NCBI RefSeq assembly: GCF_000768345.1
Contig: NZ_AVPS01000006.1
Location: 186,001-250,000, forward strand
Direction: 5' to 3'
Source: Lysobacter concretionis Ko07 = DSM 16239
Lineage (GTDB): Bacteria; Pseudomonadota; Gammaproteobacteria; Xanthomonadales; Xanthomonadaceae
Length of the DNA stretch: 64,000 nucleotides
Numbering within the stretch: the first letter of the stretch is position 1; each line of letters opens with the position of its first letter. Made by a program: the position numbers and the translations under genes. The notes under the pieces were generated by a model. The model was given only the letters and a program-made list of their open reading frames with translations, was not told the origin of the DNA and searched no databases. This document shows positions 1-7,396 of this stretch, piece by piece.

Positions 1-483
1 CGCGCAATGCACCAGCACCGGGCCGGGGGCCTGCTCGATCAGCTGCCGCAACTGTTCCGCGTTGGCCATGTTCACGTCGCCCGCGCCGGCGACCGGCAGA
101 TGGTGGTAGACCAGTCCGGCGTCGGCGACCTCAGCGGCTTCGTTGCGTCCCTGCATCTCCCCTTCCGGACGCAGGTCGATCACCGTGGTGACGCCGTGCC
201 GGGCGGCGGCTGTCCACGCCTCGGCGTCAGGCTGGCCGGCGGTGTAGAGACCCGCGCGCGGCTCACGCAGTCCGGGGATCGCCGACGCGAGTGTCGGCTC
301 CGCTTCTTCGGCCATGGCCATGCCGACCGCCGTCCCGTCGACACCCGACGCAGACGCGGCGGCCGCAGCTCCGGCCACCGGGTCAGAGCCGGGCGATGCC
401 GCATTACCGCAGCCGGCGAGCAACGCCAGGGCAAGGCCGGCGGCGAGACAGGCTGGCCCTGTGGGATGTACGTGACGTTTCAT
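1..483 (-). CDS. DUF442 / tyrosine-phosphatase-like lipoprotein (3' end beyond window)
   Basis: The first 161 codons of a gene that runs off the left edge. The N-terminus (MKRH, then a hydrophobic stretch ending LLAGC at about residue 25) is a lipoprotein signal, so the product is expected to be anchored in the envelope. After a low-complexity Ala/Gly linker comes a DUF442 (beta-lactamase hydrolase-like, protein-tyrosine-phosphatase-like) domain with VIDLRPEGE and, at the cut, VLVHCA, the start of the HC-x5-R active-site loop. The catalytic Arg lies outside the window. In known BigR-regulated loci this domain is fused to a persulfide dioxygenase (Blh); here it is separate. It is last in the leftward cluster, 110 bp after the thioredoxin gene. 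Membership of that operon is inferred. Confidence 0.8.
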   Translation of the reverse strand, partial: MKRHVHPTGPACLAAGLALALLAGCGNAASPGSDPVAGAAAAASASGVDGTAVGMAMAEEAEPTLASAIPGLREPRAGLYTAGQPDAEAWTAAARHGVTTVIDLRPEGEMQGRNEAAEVADAGLVYHHLPVAGAGDVNMANAEQLRQLIEQAPGPVLVHCA

Positions 484-593
484 GACGGGTTCCTCGCTGG
501 ATCTGGCCGGTACGGACCGATGGGCTGGATGGCATCGCAGTAGCTGCATTCTCGCCTGCCGCGGCAACCGGCTGCGCCGCCGGGCATCGATGC

Positions 594-1058
594 TCAGCCC
601 GGCAGGTGCTGGCGCGTCCAGCGCACGATATCAGCCGCGGCCATCGCGCCGGCCTGCCGCGCCCGTTCGCGACCGCCCTTGAACAACACCAGGGTGGGGA
701 TGCTGCGGATCGCGTACTGCTGGCCCAGGGTGGGCTCGCTCTGGGTGTCGACCTTGGCCAGCCGCACCTGTGGTTCCAGTTCGGCGGCGGCACGCTCGAA
801 CTGCGGCGCCATCATCTTGCACGGCCCGCACCACGGCGCCCAGAAGTCCACCAGCACGGGCAGGTCGCCACGATTGACGTGGGTCGCGAAGTGGTCGACC
901 CCCAGCGCCACCGGCTTGCCGTTGAACAATCCCTGCCCGCAGCGCCCGCAGACCGGCGCTTCCGACAGGCGCGCCGCCGGCACCCGGTTGGGGGCGTGGC
1001 AATGCGGGCAGGCGACCAGCAGCGGGTCGGTCGCCGGGGTTCGTTCGGTTGTGCTCAT
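594..1058 (-). CDS. trxC: Thioredoxin 2 (zinc-finger thioredoxin)
   Basis: A 154-residue protein-disulfide reductase of the TrxC type, probably cytoplasmic. An N-terminal zinc ribbon is formed by Cys17-x2-Cys20 and Cys37-x2-Cys40, followed by a thioredoxin fold with the active site WCGPC at residues 76-80 and the cis-Pro segment SIPT near 119-122. The length suits TrxC (about 140-155 aa). The ATG overlaps the stop of the RND pump gene (ATGA), which implies translational coupling. TrxC proteins respond to oxidative stress in other bacteria. Beside rhodanese and persulfide-dioxygenase genes it may reduce persulfidated proteins, which is inference from context. Confidence 0.93.
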   Translation of the reverse strand: MSTTERTPATDPLLVACPHCHAPNRVPAARLSEAPVCGRCGQGLFNGKPVALGVDHFATHVNRGDLPVLVDFWAPWCGPCKMMAPQFERAAAELEPQVRLAKVDTQSEPTLGQQYAIRSIPTLVLFKGGRERARQAGAMAAADIVRWTRQHLPG

Positions 1059-4000
1059 GCCAGCTCCTCCGCCGACTCCGCCAAAGGCGGCCGGCTGCGA
1101 TGCATCAAGGTGTAATACAGCAATGGAATCACCACCAGGGTGAGGACGGTGCTGACAAGGATGCCGAAGATCAGCGACACCGCCAGTCCGTTGAAGATCG
1201 GGTCGTCGAGGATGAAGAACGCGCCCATCATCGCCGCCACGCCGGTCAACACGATCGGCTTGGCGCGCACCGCGCAGGCATCGACCACGGCCTGCTCGAG
1301 CGGGCGTCCAGCTGCCAGTGCGTGGTTGATGAAGTCCACCAGCAGGATGGAATTGCGCACGATGATGCCGGCCAGCGCGATCATGCCGATCATCGAGGTC
1401 GCGGTGAACTGCGCGCCCAGCAGCGCGTGGCCCGGCATCACCCCGATCACGGTCAGCGGGATCGGCGCCATGATCACCAGCGGCACCAGGTAGCTGCGGA
1501 ACTGGGCGACCACCAGCAGGTAGATCAGCACCATCCCGGCCGCGTAGGCGATGCCCATGTCGCGGAAGGTCTCGTAGGTGATCTGCCATTCGCCGTCCCA
1601 CTTGATCGCGAAATCGCTGGTATCGGGCGGTTGCGTGATGAAGGTCTGGGCGATGTGCCGGCCGTCCACCTCATCGCGCCCGAGCTGGCCGACCAGATCG
1701 AACATGCCGTACAGCGGGCTATCCAGCGCGCCGGCCTCGTCGCCGGTCACGTACACCACCGGCAGCAGATCCTTGTGGTGGATCGCGCCGTCCCAGTGGC
1801 CACGCTCGACGCTCACCAGCTCCGACAGCGGCACCAGCTGGCCTTGGCCGCCGCGCACCTGCAGCGCCAGCAGCCGGTCCATGCCGGCCTGCTCCGACGC
1901 CGGCAGGCGCAAGCGCACGGGGCGCGGGTACTTGGATGCGCCGTCATGCACATAGGTGGCATCGATACCGGACACCGCCGCCTGCAATGCCTCGGCAATC
2001 GCGGACTGCGGTACGCCCAGGCGCGCGGCACGGGCGCGGTCGACGACGAGGGTCTCGCGCGGCGCGGCGTGCTCCACGCTGGTATCCACGTCGACCACGC
2101 CTTCGGTCCGGCGGAAACGCTCGGCCAGTTCCAGCGCCAGTTCGCGACTGCCCGCGTAATCGGGCCCGTAGACCTCGGCGACCAGCGGCGACAGCACGGG
2201 CGGGCCGGGCGGGACTTCCACCACCTTGACCGACGCGCCGTGGCGCTCGCCGACGGCCGCCAGTTGCGGTCGCAATGCACGGGCGATGGCATGGCTCTGG
2301 CGGTCGCGCTCGTGCTTGTCGACCAGGTTCACCTGCAGGTCGCCGACATTGCTTCCGCGGCGCAGGAAGTACTGCCGCACCAGCCCGTTGAAGTTCATCG
2401 GCGCGGACGTGCCGGCATAGCCCTGGTAGTCGAGCACCTCGGGCACGGTGTCCAGCACGGCGGCCAGCTCCACCAGCAACGCGTTGGTGTCCTCCAGGGT
2501 GCGGCCCTCGGGCAGATCCACGACCACCTGGAACTCGGACTTGTTGTCGAACGGCAGCATCTTCATCACCACCAGCTGCACCACCGCCAGCGATGCGGCC
2601 AGCACCACCAGCCCGGCCATGCCGCCGAACAGCCACCAGCGGCGCCGTCCACCAACGCGCGGGTCGAGGAACGGGCGCATCAGCTTTCCGAACCCGCGGT
2701 GCAGACGGGTTTCCTCATCGGCGACGGTATCGCCGGCATCACCGCTGGCAGGCGCGTGGCGACGCAGCAGTTTGAGCGACAGCCACGGGGTGACGATCAG
2801 CGCGATGGCCAGCGACAGCAGCATGCCGACCGAGGCGTTGATCGGGATCGGCCGCATGTACGGGCCCATCAGGCCGGACACGAACGCCATCGGCATCAGC
2901 GCGGCGATCACGGTGAAGGTCGCCAGGATGGTCGGGCCGCCGACCTCGTTGACCGCCGGCGGGATCGCCTCGAACAGGGTCCTGCCGCCGCGCGCCATGT
3001 GCCGGTGGATGTTCTCCACCACCACGATCGCGTCGTCGACCAGGATGCCGATCGAGAAGATCAGCGCGAACAACGACACCCGGTTGAGGGTGAAGCCCAT
3101 CGCCCACGACGCGAACAGGGTCAGCGCCAGCGTCAGCACCACCGCGCTGCCGACCACGACCGCCTCGCGCCAGCCCAGCGCGAACAGCACCAGCAGCACG
3201 ACCGAACCGGTCGCGAACACCAGCTTCTGGATCAGCTTCTGCGCCTTGTCGCTGGCGGTGCGGCCGTAGTCGCGGGTGACGGTGACGTGGACGCCTTCGG
3301 GAATCAACTCGCCCTGCAGTTGCGCGACCCGGCCGGTGATGGCGCCGGTGATGTCGGCGGCGTTGCTGCCCGGCTTCTTGGCGATCGCGAGGGTGACGGC
3401 CGGCGCGATGCCGGCGACCGGACCATCACGGCCGACCGGAGCGCCATGCCAGGCGTACTGGGTGGCGACATCGGCGCCACTGCGGATGTCGGCCACATCG
3501 GAAAGATGCAGGGGATGGCCGTCGCGCAGGCCGATCACCAGTTCCGCCACACCGTCGACGTCGACCAGGAACGCGCCCGCTGCCAGTGGCACCGCGCCGT
3601 CGGGCCCGACCCGCTCACCGACGTGGCGCACCGTGTTGGCCGCCTGCAGCGTCTGCATCAGGTCCGCCACCGCGAGCCCGTGCACCGCCAGTTTTGCCGG
3701 ATCGAGGGTGACCGCGACGATGTGTTCCGGCGCGCCGATGGTGTAGACATCGCGCGTGCCCGGCACCCGCTTGAGCTCCGTTTCCAGGGTGTGGGCGACC
3801 TCGGCCAGGTCGGTGGCGCTGCGTTGCGGGTCATCGGTCCACAAGGTCAACGCCATCACCGGCACGTCGTCGATGCCCTTGGGCTTGATCAGCGGTTGGC
3901 CGACGCCAACGTTTGGCGGCAACCAGTCCTGGTTCGAAAAGACCTGGTTGTACAGACGCACCAGCGCCGGCTGGCGCTCCACGCCGACGGTGTACTCCAC

Positions 4001-4321
4001 CGTCAGCACCGCCATGCCGGGGCGGCTGATGGAGTAGACGTGCTTGACGCCTTCGATCTCCGACAGCTTCTGCTCCAGCGGCGTGCTGACCAGTTGCTCG
4101 ACATCCCGCGCGCTCGCGCCCTCGAACGGGACCAGCACGTTCGCCATGGTCACGTCGATCTGCGGCTCCTCCTCGCGCGGGGTGATCATCACCGCGACCA
4201 GGCCCAGCAACAGCCCGAGGATCGCCAGGATCGGCGTCAGCGGATTGGCCTGGAAGGTGGCCGCGAGCCGGCCCGACAGGCCCAGGCGGGCCTCGGCCGC
4301 ACCGTTGCGCGCATCGGTCAT
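1055..4321 (-). CDS. RND-family efflux permease
   Basis: A 1088-residue inner-membrane resistance-nodulation-division transporter of full family length, with two repeated halves of six membrane segments and large periplasmic loops. The first segment follows residue 25 (FQANPLTPILAILGLLLGLVAV). The TM4 region carries GILVDDAIVVVENI, with the Asp pair used for proton coupling in RND pumps. The start ATG overlaps the stop of the adaptor gene and its own stop overlaps trxC, so adaptor-pump-trxC are translationally coupled. No outer-membrane channel gene lies in the window, so it may borrow a TolC-like protein or have one to the left. The substrate cannot be read from sequence; context suggests a sulfur compound or a thiol-reactive toxicant. 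Confidence 0.93.
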   Translation of the reverse strand: MTDARNGAAEARLGLSGRLAATFQANPLTPILAILGLLLGLVAVMITPREEEPQIDVTMANVLVPFEGASARDVEQLVSTPLEQKLSEIEGVKHVYSISRPGMAVLTVEYTVGVERQPALVRLYNQVFSNQDWLPPNVGVGQPLIKPKGIDDVPVMALTLWTDDPQRSATDLAEVAHTLETELKRVPGTRDVYTIGAPEHIVAVTLDPAKLAVHGLAVADLMQTLQAANTVRHVGERVGPDGAVPLAAGAFLVDVDGVAELVIGLRDGHPLHLSDVADIRSGADVATQYAWHGAPVGRDGPVAGIAPAVTLAIAKKPGSNAADITGAITGRVAQLQGELIPEGVHVTVTRDYGRTASDKAQKLIQKLVFATGSVVLLVLFALGWREAVVVGSAVVLTLALTLFASWAMGFTLNRVSLFALIFSIGILVDDAIVVVENIHRHMARGGRTLFEAIPPAVNEVGGPTILATFTVIAALMPMAFVSGLMGPYMRPIPINASVGMLLSLAIALIVTPWLSLKLLRRHAPASGDAGDTVADEETRLHRGFGKLMRPFLDPRVGGRRRWWLFGGMAGLVVLAASLAVVQLVVMKMLPFDNKSEFQVVVDLPEGRTLEDTNALLVELAAVLDTVPEVLDYQGYAGTSAPMNFNGLVRQYFLRRGSNVGDLQVNLVDKHERDRQSHAIARALRPQLAAVGERHGASVKVVEVPPGPPVLSPLVAEVYGPDYAGSRELALELAERFRRTEGVVDVDTSVEHAAPRETLVVDRARAARLGVPQSAIAEALQAAVSGIDATYVHDGASKYPRPVRLRLPASEQAGMDRLLALQVRGGQGQLVPLSELVSVERGHWDGAIHHKDLLPVVYVTGDEAGALDSPLYGMFDLVGQLGRDEVDGRHIAQTFITQPPDTSDFAIKWDGEWQITYETFRDMGIAYAAGMVLIYLLVVAQFRSYLVPLVIMAPIPLTVIGVMPGHALLGAQFTATSMIGMIALAGIIVRNSILLVDFINHALAAGRPLEQAVVDACAVRAKPIVLTGVAAMMGAFFILDDPIFNGLAVSLIFGILVSTVLTLVVIPLLYYTLMHRSRPPLAESAEELA

Positions 4322-5385
4322 GGCCGACTCCCCTCGCCTTTGCGCTGCGCCATCAGCGCCTGCAGCGCGGCAACCGGATCGCTGGCGACCGTCTCGCCCG
4401 GCTTCAACCCGGCCAGCACCTCGACCCGGCCACCGCTGGCCCGGCCCAGCCGCAGCTGGCGCAGAACCGGACGCCCATCGGCCAGCACATACGCTCCCGT
4501 GAGTTCACCACGCCGCAGCACCGCGGCCGATGGAATCCACAACACCTCGGTGCCGCCGGCGACCGGGAACAGGACCTTGGCCGTGGTTCCGGGCACCAGC
4601 GCCTCGTCCAGCGGTGGCAGGGTGATCCGGACACCGATGCCGTGCGTAAGCGGATCGGCGCTGGGCAGCACGCTGACCGCGGCCGCCTCGACCCGGCGAC
4701 CGTCGGCAAACACGACGCTGGCACGGTTGGCGGCGGCAATACCCGCAGCTTCCGACTGCGGTACCTGCACGCGGATCCGCAACGCCTCCGGCGCGTACAG
4801 CGACAGCAACGGCTGGCCCGGCGCGACGCTCTCGCCCGGCTCGACCCGGCGGGCGTGGACGACACCGGCGAACGGCGCACGCACTACGGTGTACGCGGCC
4901 TGCTGGCCGATCTGCTCCAGCTGGGCGCGTGCCGCATCGCGCGCGGCCGCGGCCGAGTCGCGGGCCGCGCGCGCCTGGTCGATCTGCGCACGCGAGACGA
5001 ACTGGCCGTCGCCGAGCGCCGCATAGCGCCGATGGTTCGCAGCGGCCTCCACGGCCAGCGCCTCGGCCGCGCGCAACTGCGCACGGGCATTGTCCACACC
5101 GGCCTGCTGCTCCACCGCGGACAGCCGCAGCAACACGTCACCGGCCTCGACCCGGTCATCCAGATCGACATTCACCGCCACGACCCGTCCCTGCGTCTGC
5201 GCCGAGATGTCGGCCTGCTGCACGGCCTCCACGACGCCGTCCCAGGCGCGCCCCGGCGACTCGCCGTCCGCCTCCACCACGAAGGTGTCGAGTGCCGGCA
5301 GCGGTGGCAACGTCGACTGCGAAACCTCGCCACCACAGGCGACCAGCGCAGCCAGCAAGCCGGCCGCCACGCCCAGCCGCGTCAT
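4318..5385 (-). CDS. RND efflux periplasmic adaptor (membrane fusion) lipoprotein
   Basis: A 355-residue HlyD/AcrA-type adaptor that would link the RND pump to an outer-membrane channel. The chosen ATG gives MTRLGVAAGLLAALVACGG, a lipoprotein signal with Cys near residue 17, and is preceded by an AGGCGG ribosome-binding site. An in-frame GTG 42 bp upstream (5427) would overlap the DUF2892 gene and is a weaker alternative. Order: biotinyl-lipoyl half-motif (ISAQTQGRVVAVNV), a long Ala-rich coiled-coil hairpin, the second lipoyl half (VVRAPFAGVVHARRVEPGE), a beta-barrel, then the membrane-proximal domain. The stop overlaps the start of the pump gene (ATGA). Confidence 0.9.
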   Translation of the reverse strand: MTRLGVAAGLLAALVACGGEVSQSTLPPLPALDTFVVEADGESPGRAWDGVVEAVQQADISAQTQGRVVAVNVDLDDRVEAGDVLLRLSAVEQQAGVDNARAQLRAAEALAVEAAANHRRYAALGDGQFVSRAQIDQARAARDSAAAARDAARAQLEQIGQQAAYTVVRAPFAGVVHARRVEPGESVAPGQPLLSLYAPEALRIRVQVPQSEAAGIAAANRASVVFADGRRVEAAAVSVLPSADPLTHGIGVRITLPPLDEALVPGTTAKVLFPVAGGTEVLWIPSAAVLRRGELTGAYVLADGRPVLRQLRLGRASGGRVEVLAGLKPGETVASDPVAALQALMAQRKGEGSRP

Positions 5386-5416
5386 CTGCCGCCTGACGGC
5401 CGGTCCGACAACCTGT

Positions 5417-5632
5417 CTATTTGCCACAGCAGCCGCCCGTGGTCCCCCGACCTACTCCCAGCCGGCGCATCACCATCGCCGCCGGACAGAAGCCGGTGAA
5501 GCTGGATTGCAGCAGGTTGATGCCGATGAACGCCGTCATCAGCCACCACCACGGCGACACCAGTTGGGTCAGCGCAACGCTGATCAGCACCATCACGCCC
5601 GCGAAGGCGGTCACTGCACGCTCGATACTCAT
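5417..5632 (-). CDS. DUF2892 (YgaP-like transmembrane) small membrane protein
   Basis: A 71-residue protein with two predicted membrane helices (AFAGVMVLISVALTQLV and WWWLMTAFIGINLLQSSF) and the family signature QSSFTGFCP, as in the membrane part of the rhodanese YgaP. The start is the ATG after GGGAGAG; upstream in-frame sequence lacks family similarity. The C-terminus ends in a Gly/Cys-rich tail (GGCCGK). It is first in the leftward cluster and faces the rhodanese gene across 123 bp, so together the two resemble YgaP split in two. A sulfur-related role is likely but its biochemistry is unknown. Confidence 0.85.
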   Translation of the reverse strand: MSIERAVTAFAGVMVLISVALTQLVSPWWWLMTAFIGINLLQSSFTGFCPAAMVMRRLGVGRGTTGGCCGK

Positions 5633-5684
5633 GGGACTCTCCCGGCAAACCGGCCTGGGCGACATGCCCTTGCTGCGGTCCGGA

Positions 5685-5725
5685 CATAACATTAGATTGT
5701 TCTTATATTAGAGTCCAGTGATATG
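5685..5725. promoter_or_regulatory. Candidate divergent promoter/operator of the sulfur cluster
   Basis: This is an AT-rich island in otherwise very GC-rich DNA, between the divergent DUF2892 and rhodanese genes. It holds two ATTAG motifs 16 bp apart (5691-5695 and 5707-5711) with TATATTAG in the second. BigR-type ArsR repressors bind AT-rich boxes at such divergent promoters, and the repressor gene is two genes away. Hexamers resembling sigma-70 elements are weak on both strands, so exact -35/-10 positions are not assigned. Confidence 0.45.
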
Positions 5726-5755
5726 ATGCCGCCGGACCATCAACAGGAAATCGCC

Positions 5756-6139
5756 ATGCAACTGACCGCCAACGACCTCGTCGCCGAAGCCCGCCGCCAG
5801 ATCCGCGAGATCGCTCCGGGCGAGTACGCCGCCGGCCCTGGCCACGTCCTGATCGACGTGCGCGAACCGGCGGAATTCCAGACCGGCCACATCGCCGGCG
5901 CGATCAACATCCCGCGCGGCGTGCTGGAGTTCCAGGTCGACGCGCATCCGGCCGTGGCCAACGCCAGCGATCCCGCGCTGTCGCAGAAGGCCTGCCCCAT
6001 CGTGCTGTATTGCCGCACCGGCGGCCGCGCGGCGCTGGCGGCGTTGAACCTGCAACGCATGGGCTTCAACGATGTGCGCTCGATCGGCGGCGGCATCACC
6101 GCGTGGACCGACGCGGGCCTGCCGGTCAGTAGCCGCTGA
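5756..6139 (+). CDS. Rhodanese-like sulfurtransferase
   Basis: A 127-residue single-domain rhodanese. The active-site loop is CRTGGRA with Cys86, the residue that carries the persulfide; VLIDVREPAEF (31-41) and GHIAGAINIPRG (45-55) are family signatures. The start at 5756 follows an AGGAA ribosome-binding site; an ATG pair at 5723 is in frame but has no clear site and would place the start inside the presumed promoter. Likely role: moving sulfane sulfur between small thiols and thiosulfate or sulfite in the cytoplasm. First gene of the rightward operon with the repressor and the metallo-beta-lactamase. Confidence 0.92.
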   Translation: MQLTANDLVAEARRQIREIAPGEYAAGPGHVLIDVREPAEFQTGHIAGAINIPRGVLEFQVDAHPAVANASDPALSQKACPIVLYCRTGGRAALAALNLQRMGFNDVRSIGGGITAWTDAGLPVSSR

Positions 6140-6149
6140 GGCGGCGAGG

Positions 6150-6521
6150 ATGAGCAGGCTCCCTCAAGGCGGGGCCAACGCCCCGCCACCACCGGCGATC
6201 GATCCCGACGCCATGCGCGCCCACGCAGGCGAGGCGGTGCGCCTGCTCAAGGCGCTGGGCAACGAGAAGCGCCTGATGCTGCTGTGCATGCTGGTGACAG
6301 GCGAGCAGTCGGTCAGCGAGCTGAACGCGCATCTGGACCTGAGCCAGTCCGCGCTTTCGCAGCATCTGGCGCTGCTGCGCGAGGACGGTCTGGTGCAGAC
6401 CCGGCGCGAGGCGCAGAGCATCTTCTATTCACTCGCCGACGGCCCCGCCCGGCGCATCATCAGCACCCTGCACAGCATCTATTGCGCCGCCGACGCTCCG
6501 CAGCCGGAACCCTCCCCATGA
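6150..6521 (+). CDS. bigR: ArsR-family repressor of the BigR/SqrR persulfide-sensing type
   Basis: A 123-residue winged-helix regulator. The recognition region reads LDLSQSALSQHLALLREDGLV (about 62-82, two segments). Two cysteines, Cys46 in RLMLLCML and Cys112 in LHSIYC, sit where BigR and SqrR have the pair that forms a disulfide or tetrasulfide with reactive sulfur; no metal-binding CxC motif of the ArsR type is seen. It lies between rhodanese and metallo-beta-lactamase genes; its stop overlaps the next start (ATGA). It is expected to repress the divergent cluster and release on sulfide or persulfide stress. The symbol reflects the family match; regulation is inferred. Confidence 0.85.
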   Translation: MSRLPQGGANAPPPPAIDPDAMRAHAGEAVRLLKALGNEKRLMLLCMLVTGEQSVSELNAHLDLSQSALSQHLALLREDGLVQTRREAQSIFYSLADGPARRIISTLHSIYCAADAPQPEPSP

Positions 6522-7396
6522 CCGACGACCTGCTCATCCAGCCGTTCTTCCATGCGCCGACCGGGACCTGGAGTTACGTCGTCAGCCTGGGCACCGACGC
6601 GGTGGTGATCGATCCGGTGCTCGACTTCGACCACCGATCCGGCCGGGTATCCACCGGCAGCGCCCGCGCCCTGCTCGACCACATCGCAACGCACGGACTG
6701 CAGGTGCACCGGATCCTGGAAACCCACGCCCACGCCGACCACCTGAGCGCGGCCGCGTTCCTGCGCGCGCGCACCTCCGCAACGGTGGCGATCGGCGCCG
6801 GCATCCGCACGGTGCAGGCGCACTTCGCCGAGGTGTTCGGGATGGCCACCGACGACGACACCCTCGTCCACGCGTTCGACCAGCTGCTGTCCGACGGCGA
6901 GGTCATCCAGGCCGGCCGTCTGCGCATCGAGGTGGTGGCGACGCCCGGGCACACGGCCGATGGCCTGAGTTACCGGATCGGCGACAACGTGTTCATCGGC
7001 GACACGCTGTTTGCGCCCGACCTGGGCACCGCCCGCTGCGACTTCCCCGGCGGCAACATCGAGCGGTTGTACGCTTCGATCCAGCGCCTCTACGCCCTGC
7101 CCGACGAGACCGTGCTGTGGCTGTGCCACGACTACCCGCCGGCCGGCCGCGAGCGCCGGGCCAGCGTCAGCGTCGGCGAGTCGCGCCGCGACAACCGCAT
7201 GCTCGACGGCGACACCACACTGGAGGCCTTCCACGCCGCCCGCAGCGCGCGCGATGCCGGCCTGCCCGCGCCCAACCTGCTGTACCCCTCGTTGCAGGTG
7301 AACATCCGCGGCGGCCGCCTGCCCGCGGCAGGAACCGACGGCCGCCGCTACCTGTTCATTCCGTTGCAGGTGGAGCCGCCGGCGGAGGGTCTGTAA
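6518..7396 (+). CDS. ETHE1-like metallo-beta-lactamase-fold hydrolase (probable persulfide dioxygenase)
   Basis: A 292-residue metallo-beta-lactamase-fold protein. The metal motif is THAHADH (69-75), followed by ATPGHTADG, FIGDTLF with the bridging Asp, and LCHDYPP, the usual order of ligands in ETHE1/Blh mononuclear-iron persulfide dioxygenases, which oxidise glutathione persulfide to sulfite and glutathione. The DUF442 domain fused to this enzyme in Blh proteins is absent here; a separate DUF442 gene lies at the far end of the leftward cluster. The start ATG overlaps the repressor stop. The 3' end overlaps the convergent M56 gene by 41 bp. Confidence 0.88.
   Translation: MTDDLLIQPFFHAPTGTWSYVVSLGTDAVVIDPVLDFDHRSGRVSTGSARALLDHIATHGLQVHRILETHAHADHLSAAAFLRARTSATVAIGAGIRTVQAHFAEVFGMATDDDTLVHAFDQLLSDGEVIQAGRLRIEVVATPGHTADGLSYRIGDNVFIGDTLFAPDLGTARCDFPGGNIERLYASIQRLYALPDETVLWLCHDYPPAGRERRASVSVGESRRDNRMLDGDTTLEAFHAARSARDAGLPAPNLLYPSLQVNIRGGRLPAAGTDGRRYLFIPLQVEPPAEGL

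Noticed and set aside
1049-5026. Very long open frame (1325 codons) on the plus strand opposite the RND pump and adaptor
   Set aside because: It is His/Gln/Arg-rich with no domain and lies antisense to clear RND genes; it is a product of high GC content.
5723-5755. Upstream ATG pair as the rhodanese start
   Set aside because: It has no ribosome-binding site and lies in the presumed promoter; the ATG at 5756 has AGGAA at good spacing.
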